A stretch of DNA of 64,000 nt from Rubrivivax sp. Its GTDB lineage: Bacteria; Pseudomonadota; Gammaproteobacteria; Burkholderiales; Burkholderiaceae_C. Positions 42,360 to 57,337 of the stretch are shown piece after piece. The stretch covers positions 62,001 through 126,000 of the forward strand of contig JADCGQ010000008.1 of assembly GCA_020248945.1 (NCBI GenBank). Direction: 5' to 3'. The notes beneath the pieces were generated by a model, which had not been told where the DNA came from, did no database searches, and saw only the letters and a list, made by a program, of their open reading frames with translations. Both the position numbers and the translations under genes were made by a program. Numbering within the stretch: the stretch's first letter is position 1; each line of letters starts with the position of its first letter.

Positions 42360-43201
42360 GCGCCGTGCCGCGCTCGCTGTACCTGCCCTGCGCCGGGCGC
42401 GAGGTGCACGTCACTGCCTGGGGCGACGCGTCGGCGCCGGTGCTGGTGGCCTGGCACGGCCTGGCGCGCACCGGCCGCGACATGGACCCCATCGCCGCCG
42501 CGCTGGCCGGCCGCTGGCGCGTGCTGTGCCCCGACACCCCCGGCCGTGGCCTCAGCCAGTGGAGCCCCGAGCCCGTGGCCGAGTACTGCCTGGATTTCTA
42601 CGCCCGGGTCGCCACCGAACTGCTCGACCAGCTCGGCGTGGCGCGCTGCGCCTGGCTGGGCACCTCGATGGGCGGCGCCATCGGCCTGCGGGCCGCGGCC
42701 GGGCCGCTGCGCGGGCGCATCACGCGGCTGGTGCTCAACGACATCGGCCCGGAGCTCGCTGCGCCCGCGGTGGCGCGCATCCGTGCCTACGCCGGCAGCC
42801 CACCGGCATTCGGCACCGTGGCCGAGCTGGAGGCCTTCTTCCGCAGCGCCTACGCGCCCTACGGCTGGCTGAGCGATGCGCAATGGCGCCACCTCACCGA
42901 GACCAGCCTGCGCCGCCTGCCCGACGGCCGCGTGACCCCGCACTACGACCCCGCGATGGTGGGCCAGTTCGAGCACCACCCGCACGACTACGACCAGTGG
43001 CCGCAGTACGACTCGCTGGACCTGCCCGTGCTGTGCCTGCGCGGCGAGACGAGCGACCTGCTGATGCCCGAAGTGGCTGACGCCATGCGCCAGCGCGGCC
43101 CGCGCGCCGTGGTTGCTACGATCCCCGGCTGCGGCCACGCCCCGGCGCTGAACACGCCGGCGCAGATCGGCCTTGTCGAACGGTTTCTCGACGCTTCCTG
43201 A
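42356..43201 (+). CDS. Alpha/beta hydrolase coupled to the ABC importer
   Basis: A 281-residue alpha/beta hydrolase. LVAWHGLARTGRDMDPIAAA supplies the oxyanion His-Gly, WLGTSMGGAIGLRAA the nucleophile elbow (Ser in GTSMGG), LCLRGETSDLL the acid, and GCGHAPALNTPAQ the catalytic histidine. The cap region is of the esterase/C-C hydrolase kind. Because the ATG overlaps the livM stop, it probably hydrolyses an ester, amide or ring-cleavage product brought in by the importer. The substrate is unknown. Confidence 0.85.
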   Translation: MSAVPRSLYLPCAGREVHVTAWGDASAPVLVAWHGLARTGRDMDPIAAALAGRWRVLCPDTPGRGLSQWSPEPVAEYCLDFYARVATELLDQLGVARCAWLGTSMGGAIGLRAAAGPLRGRITRLVLNDIGPELAAPAVARIRAYAGSPPAFGTVAELEAFFRSAYAPYGWLSDAQWRHLTETSLRRLPDGRVTPHYDPAMVGQFEHHPHDYDQWPQYDSLDLPVLCLRGETSDLLMPEVADAMRQRGPRAVVATIPGCGHAPALNTPAQIGLVERFLDAS

Positions 43202-43250
43202 TCGGTTTACGAATATGCGGCTGAACGGCCGCCTTCACGAGGAGGCAGCG

Positions 43251-45350
43251 ATGCAAGGAATCTTCAAGTGGGCCCCGCTCGCCCTGGCAGCCAGCCTGCT
43301 GGTGGCCTGCAACGGCGACACCGAGGTCACCATCGGCACCGGTGACTACGCCGTCAACACACGGCCCTCGTTCCTGGTGGGCGCCGTGCGCAGCGCCAGC
43401 TACGACGGCACGGCCGATGACCTTCTCACCGCCGGCCTCGGCCGCACCGGCCTGGCCAGCGCCGTGGCGCCCACGCTGAGCGCCACGCCCACCGCGGCCG
43501 AACTGCGCAAGCTGGCCATCCACACCAACTACCGCGCCATCGTCGACACCACCGCGGGCGGCGGCTTCGGCACGCTCTACGGCCCCAACATCTCGGCCGA
43601 CGGCACCGTGGGCACGGGCGACGGCAAGATCGCCGGCACCGAGCACATCGGCATCGGCCCCGGCGGCGTGACGATGATGGTGCAGGTGCCGTCCAGCTTC
43701 AGCGCCAGCGCGCCGTGCATCGTGACGGCGGCGTCTTCGGGCTCGCGCGGCGTCTACGGCGCCATCGGCTCGGCCGGCGAGTGGGGGCTGAAGCGCGGCT
43801 GCGCCGTGGCCTACACCGACAAGGGCACGGGCAACGGCGTGCACGACCTGCAGAACGACACCGTCAACCGCTACGACGGCACGCGCGCCACGGCGGCGGC
43901 CGCGGGCAGCGACAGCAACTTCACCGCGGCCTTGAGCGCGGCTGAGCTCACCGTCTTCAACACCTCCACGCCCAACCGCTTTGCCGTCAAGCACGCGCAC
44001 TCGGGCCTCAACCCCGAGGCCGACTGGGGCGCGATGACGCTGCAGGCGGTGGAGTTCGCGTTCTACATGCTCAACCAGCAGTTCGGCGCGCCGCTGCCCG
44101 ACGGCACGCGCACCAAGCTCATCGTGCCGGCCAACACCATCGTCATCGCCTCCAGCGTGAGCAACGGCGCCGGTGCCGCGCTGGCCGCCGCCGAAAACGA
44201 CGGTCTCGGCCTGATCGACGGCGTGGCGGTGAGCGAGCCCAACATCCAGATGGCACCCACGGCCGGCCTGCGCATCGAACGGGGCACGTTGCCGGCCTAC
44301 ACCGGTGGCAGCAAGCCGCTGTACGACTACTTCAGCTACGCCAACCTGCTGCAGCCCTGCGCCGCGCTGGCCACGGCAGCCACCGGCTCGCCGTTTGGCT
44401 ACATCGGCGGCACGGTGCTTGTCGCCGGCAACCGCTGCGCCTCGCTGGCGGCCAACGGGCTGGTGACGGGCGCCACCACGCTGGAGCAGGCCGACGACGC
44501 GCTGGCGCGGCTGCGCACCTATGGCTGGGAGCCGGAGTCCGACCTGCTGCATGCCAGCCACTACCTGTTCGCCAGCCCGGCGATTGCCGTGACCTACGCC
44601 AATGCCCACGCCCGGGCGCGCGCGCAGTCCAACCTGTGCGGCTTCAGCTTCGGCGCCGTCGATGGGGCCGGCCTGCCCACGGCGGCCGCCCCTGCGGCCA
44701 TCGCGGGCGTCTTCGGCACCGGCAACGGCGTGCCGCCGAGTGGCGCGCTGCAGCTGATCTGGAACAACGCCGTCGGTGGCGCGCGCAACCACGGTGCCGC
44801 GGCCAGCCCCAGCACCGGCGCGCTGGACTTCGCGTTCGACGGCGCGCTGTGCCTGCGCAACCTCTGGACAGGCACCGGCGCTGACGCCGTCGCGGTGCGA
44901 CAGGGCGTCAGCGAAGTGCAGCGCCGGGCCAACCTGCTGGGCAAGCCGGCGATCATCGTGCACGGCCGCAACGACACGCTGGTGCCGCCGAACTTCAGCT
45001 CGCGGCCCTACGTGCTGCGCAACGCGCAGGTGGAAGGCGCGGCCAGCCGGCTGCGCTACGTCGAGGTGACGAACGCGCAGCACTTCGACTCGTTCCTGCC
45101 GTTCCCGGGCTACGACACGCGCTTCGTGCCGCTGCACCTGTACTTCAACCGCGCCATGGACGCGATGTGGGCCCACCTGAAGAACGGCACCGCGCTGCCG
45201 CCCAGCCAGGTGGTGCGCACCACGCCGCGTGGCGGCACGCCGGGCGCGGCCAATGCCATCGCGGCGTCCAACGTGCCGGCCATCGCGGCCAACCCGCCGG
45301 CCGGCGACCGCATCACCATCGACGGCAGCACGCTGCGCATCCCGGAGTGA
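43251..45350 (+). CDS. D-(-)-3-hydroxybutyrate oligomer hydrolase (lipoprotein)
   Basis: Hydrolyses short 3-hydroxybutyrate oligomers released from polyhydroxybutyrate. The 699-residue length fits the family (about 700). The leader [20 protein letters not shown] ends in a lipobox cysteine, indicating a lipid-anchored envelope protein. Family segments include [33 protein letters not shown], and [18 protein letters not shown], where the nucleophile serine probably lies in SVSNG. GHNDT-like GRNDTLVPP and [10 protein letters not shown] supply the acid and histidine. ATG 43251 follows GAGGAGG and removes a non-conserved 12-residue extension. Confidence 0.92.
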   Translation: MQGIFKWAPLALAASLLVACNGDTEVTIGTGDYAVNTRPSFLVGAVRSASYDGTADDLLTAGLGRTGLASAVAPTLSATPTAAELRKLAIHTNYRAIVDTTAGGGFGTLYGPNISADGTVGTGDGKIAGTEHIGIGPGGVTMMVQVPSSFSASAPCIVTAASSGSRGVYGAIGSAGEWGLKRGCAVAYTDKGTGNGVHDLQNDTVNRYDGTRATAAAAGSDSNFTAALSAAELTVFNTSTPNRFAVKHAHSGLNPEADWGAMTLQAVEFAFYMLNQQFGAPLPDGTRTKLIVPANTIVIASSVSNGAGAALAAAENDGLGLIDGVAVSEPNIQMAPTAGLRIERGTLPAYTGGSKPLYDYFSYANLLQPCAALATAATGSPFGYIGGTVLVAGNRCASLAANGLVTGATTLEQADDALARLRTYGWEPESDLLHASHYLFASPAIAVTYANAHARARAQSNLCGFSFGAVDGAGLPTAAAPAAIAGVFGTGNGVPPSGALQLIWNNAVGGARNHGAAASPSTGALDFAFDGALCLRNLWTGTGADAVAVRQGVSEVQRRANLLGKPAIIVHGRNDTLVPPNFSSRPYVLRNAQVEGAASRLRYVEVTNAQHFDSFLPFPGYDTRFVPLHLYFNRAMDAMWAHLKNGTALPPSQVVRTTPRGGTPGAANAIAASNVPAIAANPPAGDRITIDGSTLRIPE

Positions 45351-45354
45351 CCCA

Positions 45355-45813
45355 ATGACGACGCTCAAGCTCAACGGCCGCGACACCACGGTGGCGGCCG
45401 ACCCCGCCACCCCGCTGCTGTGGGCCCTGCGCGACGACCTCGGCCTCACCGGCACCAAGTTCGGCTGCGGCATGGCGCAGTGCGGCGCCTGCACGGTGCA
45501 CTTGAACGGCGCGCCGGTGCGCAGCTGCGTCACGCCGCTGGCCGCCGCCGCCGGTGCCAGCGTGACCACCATCGAAGGCGTGGGCACCGATCGCGTGGGT
45601 GCCGCCGTGCAGGCGGCCTGGATCAAGCATGACGTGGCCCAGTGCGGCTACTGCCAGAGCGGCCAGGTGATGAGCGCCACGGCGCTGCTGGCGCGCGTGA
45701 AGAAACCCACCGACGCGCAGATCGACGAGGCGCTGGCTGGCAACCTGTGCCGCTGCGGCACCTACCAGCGCATCCGCGCGGCCATCCACGACGCTGCGGC
45801 GTCGCTGGCCTGA
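45355..45813 (+). CDS. Two-[2Fe-2S] subunit of a molybdenum hydroxylase (IorA-like)
   Basis: A 152-residue electron-transfer subunit of the xanthine oxidase family. The plant-type cluster is bound by [15 protein letters not shown] and the following RSC. The second cluster is bound by [10 protein letters not shown] and [11 protein letters not shown]. The length and the partner gene match isoquinoline 1-oxidoreductase-type enzymes, in which this subunit pairs with a large molybdopterin subunit and no FAD subunit. ATG 45355 lies 4 bases after the hydrolase gene stop. The substrate (N-heterocycle or aldehyde) is unknown. Confidence 0.93.
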   Translation: MTTLKLNGRDTTVAADPATPLLWALRDDLGLTGTKFGCGMAQCGACTVHLNGAPVRSCVTPLAAAAGASVTTIEGVGTDRVGAAVQAAWIKHDVAQCGYCQSGQVMSATALLARVKKPTDAQIDEALAGNLCRCGTYQRIRAAIHDAAASLA

Positions 45814-45827
45814 GCGGGAGCGGTGCG

Positions 45828-48083
45828 ATGAAGATCGACCGCCTGCTCTCGCGCATCGAATCGAGCGAGGCCCTTGAACCCACCGGCGAGCCGGCAGCGG
45901 GCTTGTCGCGTCGCCACTTCATGGCCACCACCGTGGCCGGCGCGCTGGGCCTGGCCGTGTGGCCGGACCGTGCCGACGCGCAGGCCACTGCCGCCGGCCT
46001 GAAGCCCACCGACGCCCCGGGCGCCTTCGTCAGCATCGCGCGCGACGGCACCACCACCATCCTGTGCAACCGCATGGACATGGGCCAGGGCATCGAAACC
46101 GCGCTGGCGATGATCTGCGCCGAAGAGCTCGACGCCGACTGGGGCCGCGTGGCCACCGGCTTCGGCAACCAGAAGGTGGCCTATGTCGACCCGGCCATGG
46201 GCATGCACCTCACCGGCGGCAGCAATTCGGTGAAGAACAGCTACACGCAGTACCGCGAGCTCGGTGCCCGCACGCGCGCCATGCTGCTGGCGGCGGCCGC
46301 GCGGCAGTGGGGCGTGCCGGTGGCGCAGCTGAGTGCGGCGGGCGGCGTGATCACCGGGCCGCAAGGCGCGATGAAGGCCGGCTACGGCGAGCTGTTCGAG
46401 GCCGCGATGGCGCTGCCCGTGCCCGAGGCGGTGGTGCTGAAGTCGCCGCGCGACTTCAAGCTGCTCGGCAAGCCGCAGACGCTGAAGGTGGCCACGGCCA
46501 AGAGCACCGGCACGCAGCAATACGGCATCGACGTGCGCCTGCCCGGCATGCTGACGGCCGTGATCCAGCGCCCGCCGGTGTTCAACGGCAAGGTCGTCGG
46601 CTTCGATGCGGCCGCGGCGCGCCGCATCAAGGGCGTGCGCGCCATCTTCCCGGTGGCACTGGACCGCGGCGGCCAGGGCGTGGCCGTGGTCGCCGAGGGC
46701 TACTGGCCCGCACACCAGGGCCGCGAGGCGCTGAAGATCGACTGGGCGCTGGCCGACGTCGCCCGGCCCGACACCAGCGCGCTGCGCGCCGAGTACCTGC
46801 GCCTGGCGCAGACGCCTGGCACGCCCGCGCCCGAGCCGCACTTGCGCGCCGACACCGCGGCCGGCCCGGGCGCGCCGAGGAAGATCAGCGCCGAGTTCGT
46901 CTTCCCTTACCTCAACCACGCGCAGCTCGAGCCGCTGGCCTGCACGGTGGACCTGCTGCCCGACCGCGCCGTGATCCACGCCGCCTCGCAGATGCCAGGC
47001 ATCGATGCCGGCGCGGCGGCCTCGGTGCTGGGCCTCAAGCCCGAGCAGGTGGAGATCGTCGTGCAGATGGCCGGTGGCGGTTTCGGCCGCCGCGCCACGC
47101 CGGGTGGCGAGTGGGTGCGCGAGGCCTGCGCCGTGGCCAAGGGCCTGGCCGAGCGCGGCCAGCGCGCGCCCGTGAAGGTGGTGTGGAGCCGCGAGGACGA
47201 CATGCGCTCGGGCTACTACCGCCCGTTCACCGTGCACCGCGCCGAGATCGGCTTCGATGCGGCTGGCAAGGTGCTGGCCTGGGAGCACCGTGTCGTCAGC
47301 CAGAGCATCCTGGCGGGCTCGCCCTTCGAGGCTTTCATGGTGAAGCAGGGCGTCGACGTCACCACCACCGAGGGCCTGCGCGAGCCCTACGGCGTGCCGA
47401 TGAACGTGAGCGTGCACCACCCGAAGGTGAACGTGCCGGTGCTGTGGTGGCGCGCGGTCGGCAGCACGCACACGGCCTACGTGATGGAGACGCTGATCGA
47501 CGAGATCGCGGTGGCCACGAAGCAGGATCCGGTGGCCTACCGCATGGCCTTGATGGGCACCGAGGCCAAGACCGTGCGCCACCGCGCCGCGCTGCAGCTG
47601 GCGGTCGATGCCAGCGGCTATGCGCGCCGCCGCGCGGTGGCCGGCACGGCCTGGGGCGTGGCGCTGCACGAGAGCTTCGAATCGGTGGTGGCCTACGTCG
47701 TGCAGGTGCAGATGCAGGGGCGTGGCAAGGAGCGCCGCCCGGTGCTCACGCAGGTGACGGCCGGCGTGCACTGCAACTTCTGCGTCAATCCGCGCAGCGT
47801 CGAGGCGCAGGTGCAGGGCTCCGTGCTGATGGCGCTGGCCACCACGCTGCCCGGCCACGCCATCACGCTGAAGGACGGGCGCGTCGAGCAGGGCAACTTC
47901 CACCAGTTCACGCTGCCGCGCCTGGCACAGATGCCGAAGGTGGCCGTGCACATCGTGCCCAGCAGCGACGCACCCAAGGGCATGGGCGAGCCGGCCCTGC
48001 CGCCGCTGGCGCCGGCCTTCGCCAACGCCGTGGCGCGCCTGACGGGCCAGCGCCAGCGCGAGCTGCCGTTCCGCTTTGCCTGA
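45828..48083 (+). CDS. Molybdopterin-binding subunit of a periplasmic molybdenum hydroxylase (IorB-like)
   Basis: A 751-residue catalytic subunit. The twin-arginine leader LSRRHFMATTVAGALGLAVW indicates folding in the cytoplasm and export, taking the Fe-S subunit along. Molybdopterin-binding segments include CNRMDMGQGIETALAMICAE, QMAGGGFGRRATPGGEWVRE and WWRAVGSTHTAYVMETLIDE. The tail GMGEPALPPLAPAFANAVAR is the family end with the catalytic glutamate. It follows the Fe-S subunit by 14 bases. IorB-type enzymes oxidise aldehydes or N-heterocycles and pass electrons to the respiratory chain, often to cytochrome c. The substrate is open. Confidence 0.92.
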   Translation: MKIDRLLSRIESSEALEPTGEPAAGLSRRHFMATTVAGALGLAVWPDRADAQATAAGLKPTDAPGAFVSIARDGTTTILCNRMDMGQGIETALAMICAEELDADWGRVATGFGNQKVAYVDPAMGMHLTGGSNSVKNSYTQYRELGARTRAMLLAAAARQWGVPVAQLSAAGGVITGPQGAMKAGYGELFEAAMALPVPEAVVLKSPRDFKLLGKPQTLKVATAKSTGTQQYGIDVRLPGMLTAVIQRPPVFNGKVVGFDAAAARRIKGVRAIFPVALDRGGQGVAVVAEGYWPAHQGREALKIDWALADVARPDTSALRAEYLRLAQTPGTPAPEPHLRADTAAGPGAPRKISAEFVFPYLNHAQLEPLACTVDLLPDRAVIHAASQMPGIDAGAAASVLGLKPEQVEIVVQMAGGGFGRRATPGGEWVREACAVAKGLAERGQRAPVKVVWSREDDMRSGYYRPFTVHRAEIGFDAAGKVLAWEHRVVSQSILAGSPFEAFMVKQGVDVTTTEGLREPYGVPMNVSVHHPKVNVPVLWWRAVGSTHTAYVMETLIDEIAVATKQDPVAYRMALMGTEAKTVRHRAALQLAVDASGYARRRAVAGTAWGVALHESFESVVAYVVQVQMQGRGKERRPVLTQVTAGVHCNFCVNPRSVEAQVQGSVLMALATTLPGHAITLKDGRVEQGNFHQFTLPRLAQMPKVAVHIVPSSDAPKGMGEPALPPLAPAFANAVARLTGQRQRELPFRFA

Positions 48084-48180
48084 GCAGCCCGCGGCTGAAG
48101 TCCTTCCTTGACGCCGTGACGACGCGGCCGGTGGCCGGGGCGATCCCTAGAATCCCCTGCCTTCCCTCTCGAAGGACCGC

Positions 48181-53973
<5,793 letters not shown>

Positions 53974-54009
53974 AGCCCGCGCCGGGTGTTCAGGCGCCGA
54001 GTGCTGCGC

Positions 54010-54237
54010 TCAACGCGGGCGCTTCACCCACCACGAGAACGCGCCGGTCAGCCCCATCAGCGGCCACAGCGCGACGCACAGCAGCACCCAGGCCAGGCGG
54101 CTCTGCATCGGGTCGGACAGGTCAGCCGCCGCGCGCTTGGTGTGGCCCTCGCTGAACAGATGCCGGCGCGAGTAGGTGGCGAGGCCGAACAGCGCCCCGA
54201 ACAGGGTGAACAGCGTGATGGCGACAGGAAAGGTCAT
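54010..54237 (-). CDS. Small two-segment membrane protein
   Basis: A 75-residue protein with two hydrophobic segments (AITLFTLFGALFGLATY and LAWVLLCVALWPLMGLTGAF) separated by a charged loop. GAGGAGC lies just before the ATG on the minus strand, supporting the start at 54237 over the longer frame from 54294. It is the last gene of the minus-strand block, 87 bases after msrQ, and converges on uvrA. No family is recognised; it may be a small accessory of the membrane genes upstream. Confidence 0.65.
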   Translation of the reverse strand: MTFPVAITLFTLFGALFGLATYSRRHLFSEGHTKRAAADLSDPMQSRLAWVLLCVALWPLMGLTGAFSWWVKRPR

Positions 54238-54324
54238 GACGGGCTCCTCGCTTCGGAAGGGCGCCAGTCTGACGCGTTCGAGGGCGGTAATCAAGCAGAG
54301 TTGACACCACTGATCGTCAAGGGG

Positions 54325-54945
54325 TCATGACACTTTCCGGGCGTAGCGCCACCACTGCCGCCAGCCCAGCAGCACGGCGATCACCGCGGCATACACCGCC
54401 ACTTCCGCGTAGTCGTTCTTGCCGCTGCGCATCCAGAAGAAGTGCAGCAGGCCCAGCAGCACCACCGCGTACACGGCCCGGTGCAGCAGCTGCCAGCGCG
54501 CCGCGCCCAGGCTGCGGATGGCGCGGTTGAAGGAGGTGGCGGCCAGCGGCAGCATCAGCACGAGGGCGGCCGTGCCGACGAGGATGAAGTTGCGCTTGGC
54601 GATGTCGGGCAGGATCAGGCCGAGGTCGAGGCCCATGTCGAGCCAGGCGTAGCAGGCGAAATGCAGCACGCCGTAGAAGAAGGCGAAGAGCCCGAGCATG
54701 CGCCGCAGCCGGGCCAGCGCGGCCAGCCCGAAGGCCTGGCGCAGCGGCGTCACGGCCAGCGTCAGGCACAGGAAGCGCAGCGTCCAGTCGCCGGTGCCGC
54801 GGATCAGCGCCTCGGCCGGGTTGGCGCCCAGCGTGTTCGTCAGCGCGCCCTGCAGCAGCGCCGCAAAGGGCAGCAGCGCGAGCACGAAGACCAGCGGCTT
54901 GACGGCCGCGTGCAGCAGCAGCCGCTGCAGCCCTGTCGCGGCCAC
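54325..54945 (-). CDS. msrQ: Methionine sulfoxide reductase haem-binding subunit MsrQ
   Basis: A 206-residue six-helix membrane protein that carries haem b (and flavin) and passes quinol electrons to MsrP. Family segments are ALIRGTGDWTLRFLCLTLAV, TPLRQAFGLAALARLRRMLG, LFAFFYGVLHFACYAWLDMG and GAARWQLLHRAVYAVVLLGL, which include the haem-ligand histidines. GTG at 54945 starts 4 bases after the msrP stop, so the pair is coupled. Together MsrPQ repair oxidised methionine in envelope proteins. Confidence 0.94.
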   Translation of the reverse strand: MAATGLQRLLLHAAVKPLVFVLALLPFAALLQGALTNTLGANPAEALIRGTGDWTLRFLCLTLAVTPLRQAFGLAALARLRRMLGLFAFFYGVLHFACYAWLDMGLDLGLILPDIAKRNFILVGTAALVLMLPLAATSFNRAIRSLGAARWQLLHRAVYAVVLLGLLHFFWMRSGKNDYAEVAVYAAVIAVLLGWRQWWRYARKVS

Positions 54946-54949
54946 GGTG

Positions 54950-55933
<984 letters not shown>

Positions 55934-55984
55934 GGTGTCCGTTCTGAGCCGACATCCGCGGATTCGTTCCCGGTGCCGCCCTGG

Positions 55985-57337
55985 TTACAGTTCGCCGTAG
56001 GAGTGCAGGCCCGAGAGGAACATGTTCACGCCCAGGAAGGCAAACGTCGTGATCGCCAGGCCCACCAGCGCCCACCAGGCGCTGACGGTGCCGCGCAGGC
56101 CCTTCATCAGGCGCATGTGCAGCCAGGCGGCGTAGTTCAGCCAGACGATCAGCGCCCAGGTTTCCTTCGGGTCCCAGCTCCAGTAGCCGCCCCAGGCCTC
56201 GGCCGCCCACAGCGCGCCCAGGATGGTGGCGACGGTGAAGAAGGCGAATCCGATGGCGATGGCCTTGTACATGACGTCGTCGAGCACCTCGAACGACGGC
56301 AGCTTGTCGGCGATGCGCCCGCGCAGCGCGATGATGCCGGCCGCCAGCAGCGCACTGACGCCGAAGTAGAGGGCCCAGTAAGTGGACAGCGGGTCGACCC
56401 CGCGGCGGAACACCATTGGCTCGAAGCACAGCACCACGCCCAGCACCCACAGCGGCGCCAGCTTCCACCATCGCGTCTCGGTGGCCTGCTGCTTGATGAG
56501 GTAGGCGAACGCCACCATCGCCGCAATGGCGAAGGTGCCGTAGCCCACGAAGTTGGCCGGCACGTGCACCTTCATCCACCAGCTCTGCAGCGCCGGCACC
56601 AGCGGCTGGATGGCGTGGGCCTCGCGCACCAGCGTGTACCAGAGCAGGAAGCCGACCGCGGCACTCACGACCAGCATCGAGAACGCGCCGAGCGCGCGCG
56701 TGCGGTAGTGCTGCTCGTAGTACAGGTAGAACAGCGTCGTCATCCAGCAGAACAGCACGAACACTTCGTACAGGTTGCTCACCGGGATGTGGCCCACGCC
56801 GGTGGCGATCTGATGGCTCTCGTACCAGCGCACGAAGGAGCCGATCAGCGCCATCACCACGGCGGCCCAGGCGAACCAGGTGCCGAACTTCAGCGCCGAG
56901 TTGTCGCCGCCACCCGCCGGCTTGCGCGCGAGCAGGCCGATCCAGTAGAAGGCCGTGCTCATGAAGAACAGCAGGCTCATCCACAGGATGGCGCTCTGGC
57001 TCGACAGGAAGTACTTCAGCAGGAAGGCGTTCTCGCCGGCGGCGAGGTCGGCGCCGAAGTCGTCGGTCGCGCGGCCGTACAGCGCAATGGCCAGCAGCGT
57101 GGCCACGCCCACGCCCAGGCTCAGCGGCTGCAGCGGGCGCCAGAACCAGCCGATCGCGATCAGGCTGGGGGCGGCGCCGGCGAGGATCCAGGTCTCGTAG
57201 AAGTCCATGCGCCCGCCGTAGCGGTGGAACGCGAAGGCCGTGGCACCGAGCACCAGCGCCGCGAAGACCCAGTCGAAAGCCGTGCGGCGCGCCAGCGGGT
57301 TGGCGCCCTTGCCGAGCATCATCGTGGTCGTGTTCAT
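55985..57337 (-). CDS. ccsB: Cytochrome c maturation protein CcsB (CcsA/ResC type, System II)
   Basis: A 450-residue membrane protein that carries haem to the periplasm and attaches it to apocytochrome c together with ResB. The tryptophan-rich haem-handling motif is visible as AWGGYWSWDPKETWALIVWL, with conserved histidines in SHQIATGVGHIP and YAAWLHMRLMKGLRG. It has about eight hydrophobic segments. Its ATG overlaps the resB stop (ATGA). The substrate cytochrome gene lies upstream in the same direction. The presence of System II instead of the Ccm set is usual in betaproteobacteria. Confidence 0.94.
   Translation of the reverse strand: MNTTTMMLGKGANPLARRTAFDWVFAALVLGATAFAFHRYGGRMDFYETWILAGAAPSLIAIGWFWRPLQPLSLGVGVATLLAIALYGRATDDFGADLAAGENAFLLKYFLSSQSAILWMSLLFFMSTAFYWIGLLARKPAGGGDNSALKFGTWFAWAAVVMALIGSFVRWYESHQIATGVGHIPVSNLYEVFVLFCWMTTLFYLYYEQHYRTRALGAFSMLVVSAAVGFLLWYTLVREAHAIQPLVPALQSWWMKVHVPANFVGYGTFAIAAMVAFAYLIKQQATETRWWKLAPLWVLGVVLCFEPMVFRRGVDPLSTYWALYFGVSALLAAGIIALRGRIADKLPSFEVLDDVMYKAIAIGFAFFTVATILGALWAAEAWGGYWSWDPKETWALIVWLNYAAWLHMRLMKGLRGTVSAWWALVGLAITTFAFLGVNMFLSGLHSYGEL

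Noticed and set aside
45762..47951. A 729-residue antisense frame across the molybdenum hydroxylase large subunit gene
   Set aside because: The sense strand encodes a full Tat-exported MoCo subunit with all motifs; the antisense frame has none.
48108..48153. TTGACG and TAGAAT as a sigma-70 promoter for uvrA
   Set aside because: The two boxes are 34 bases apart, twice the workable spacing; TAGAAT alone may be a -10 box but has no matching -35.
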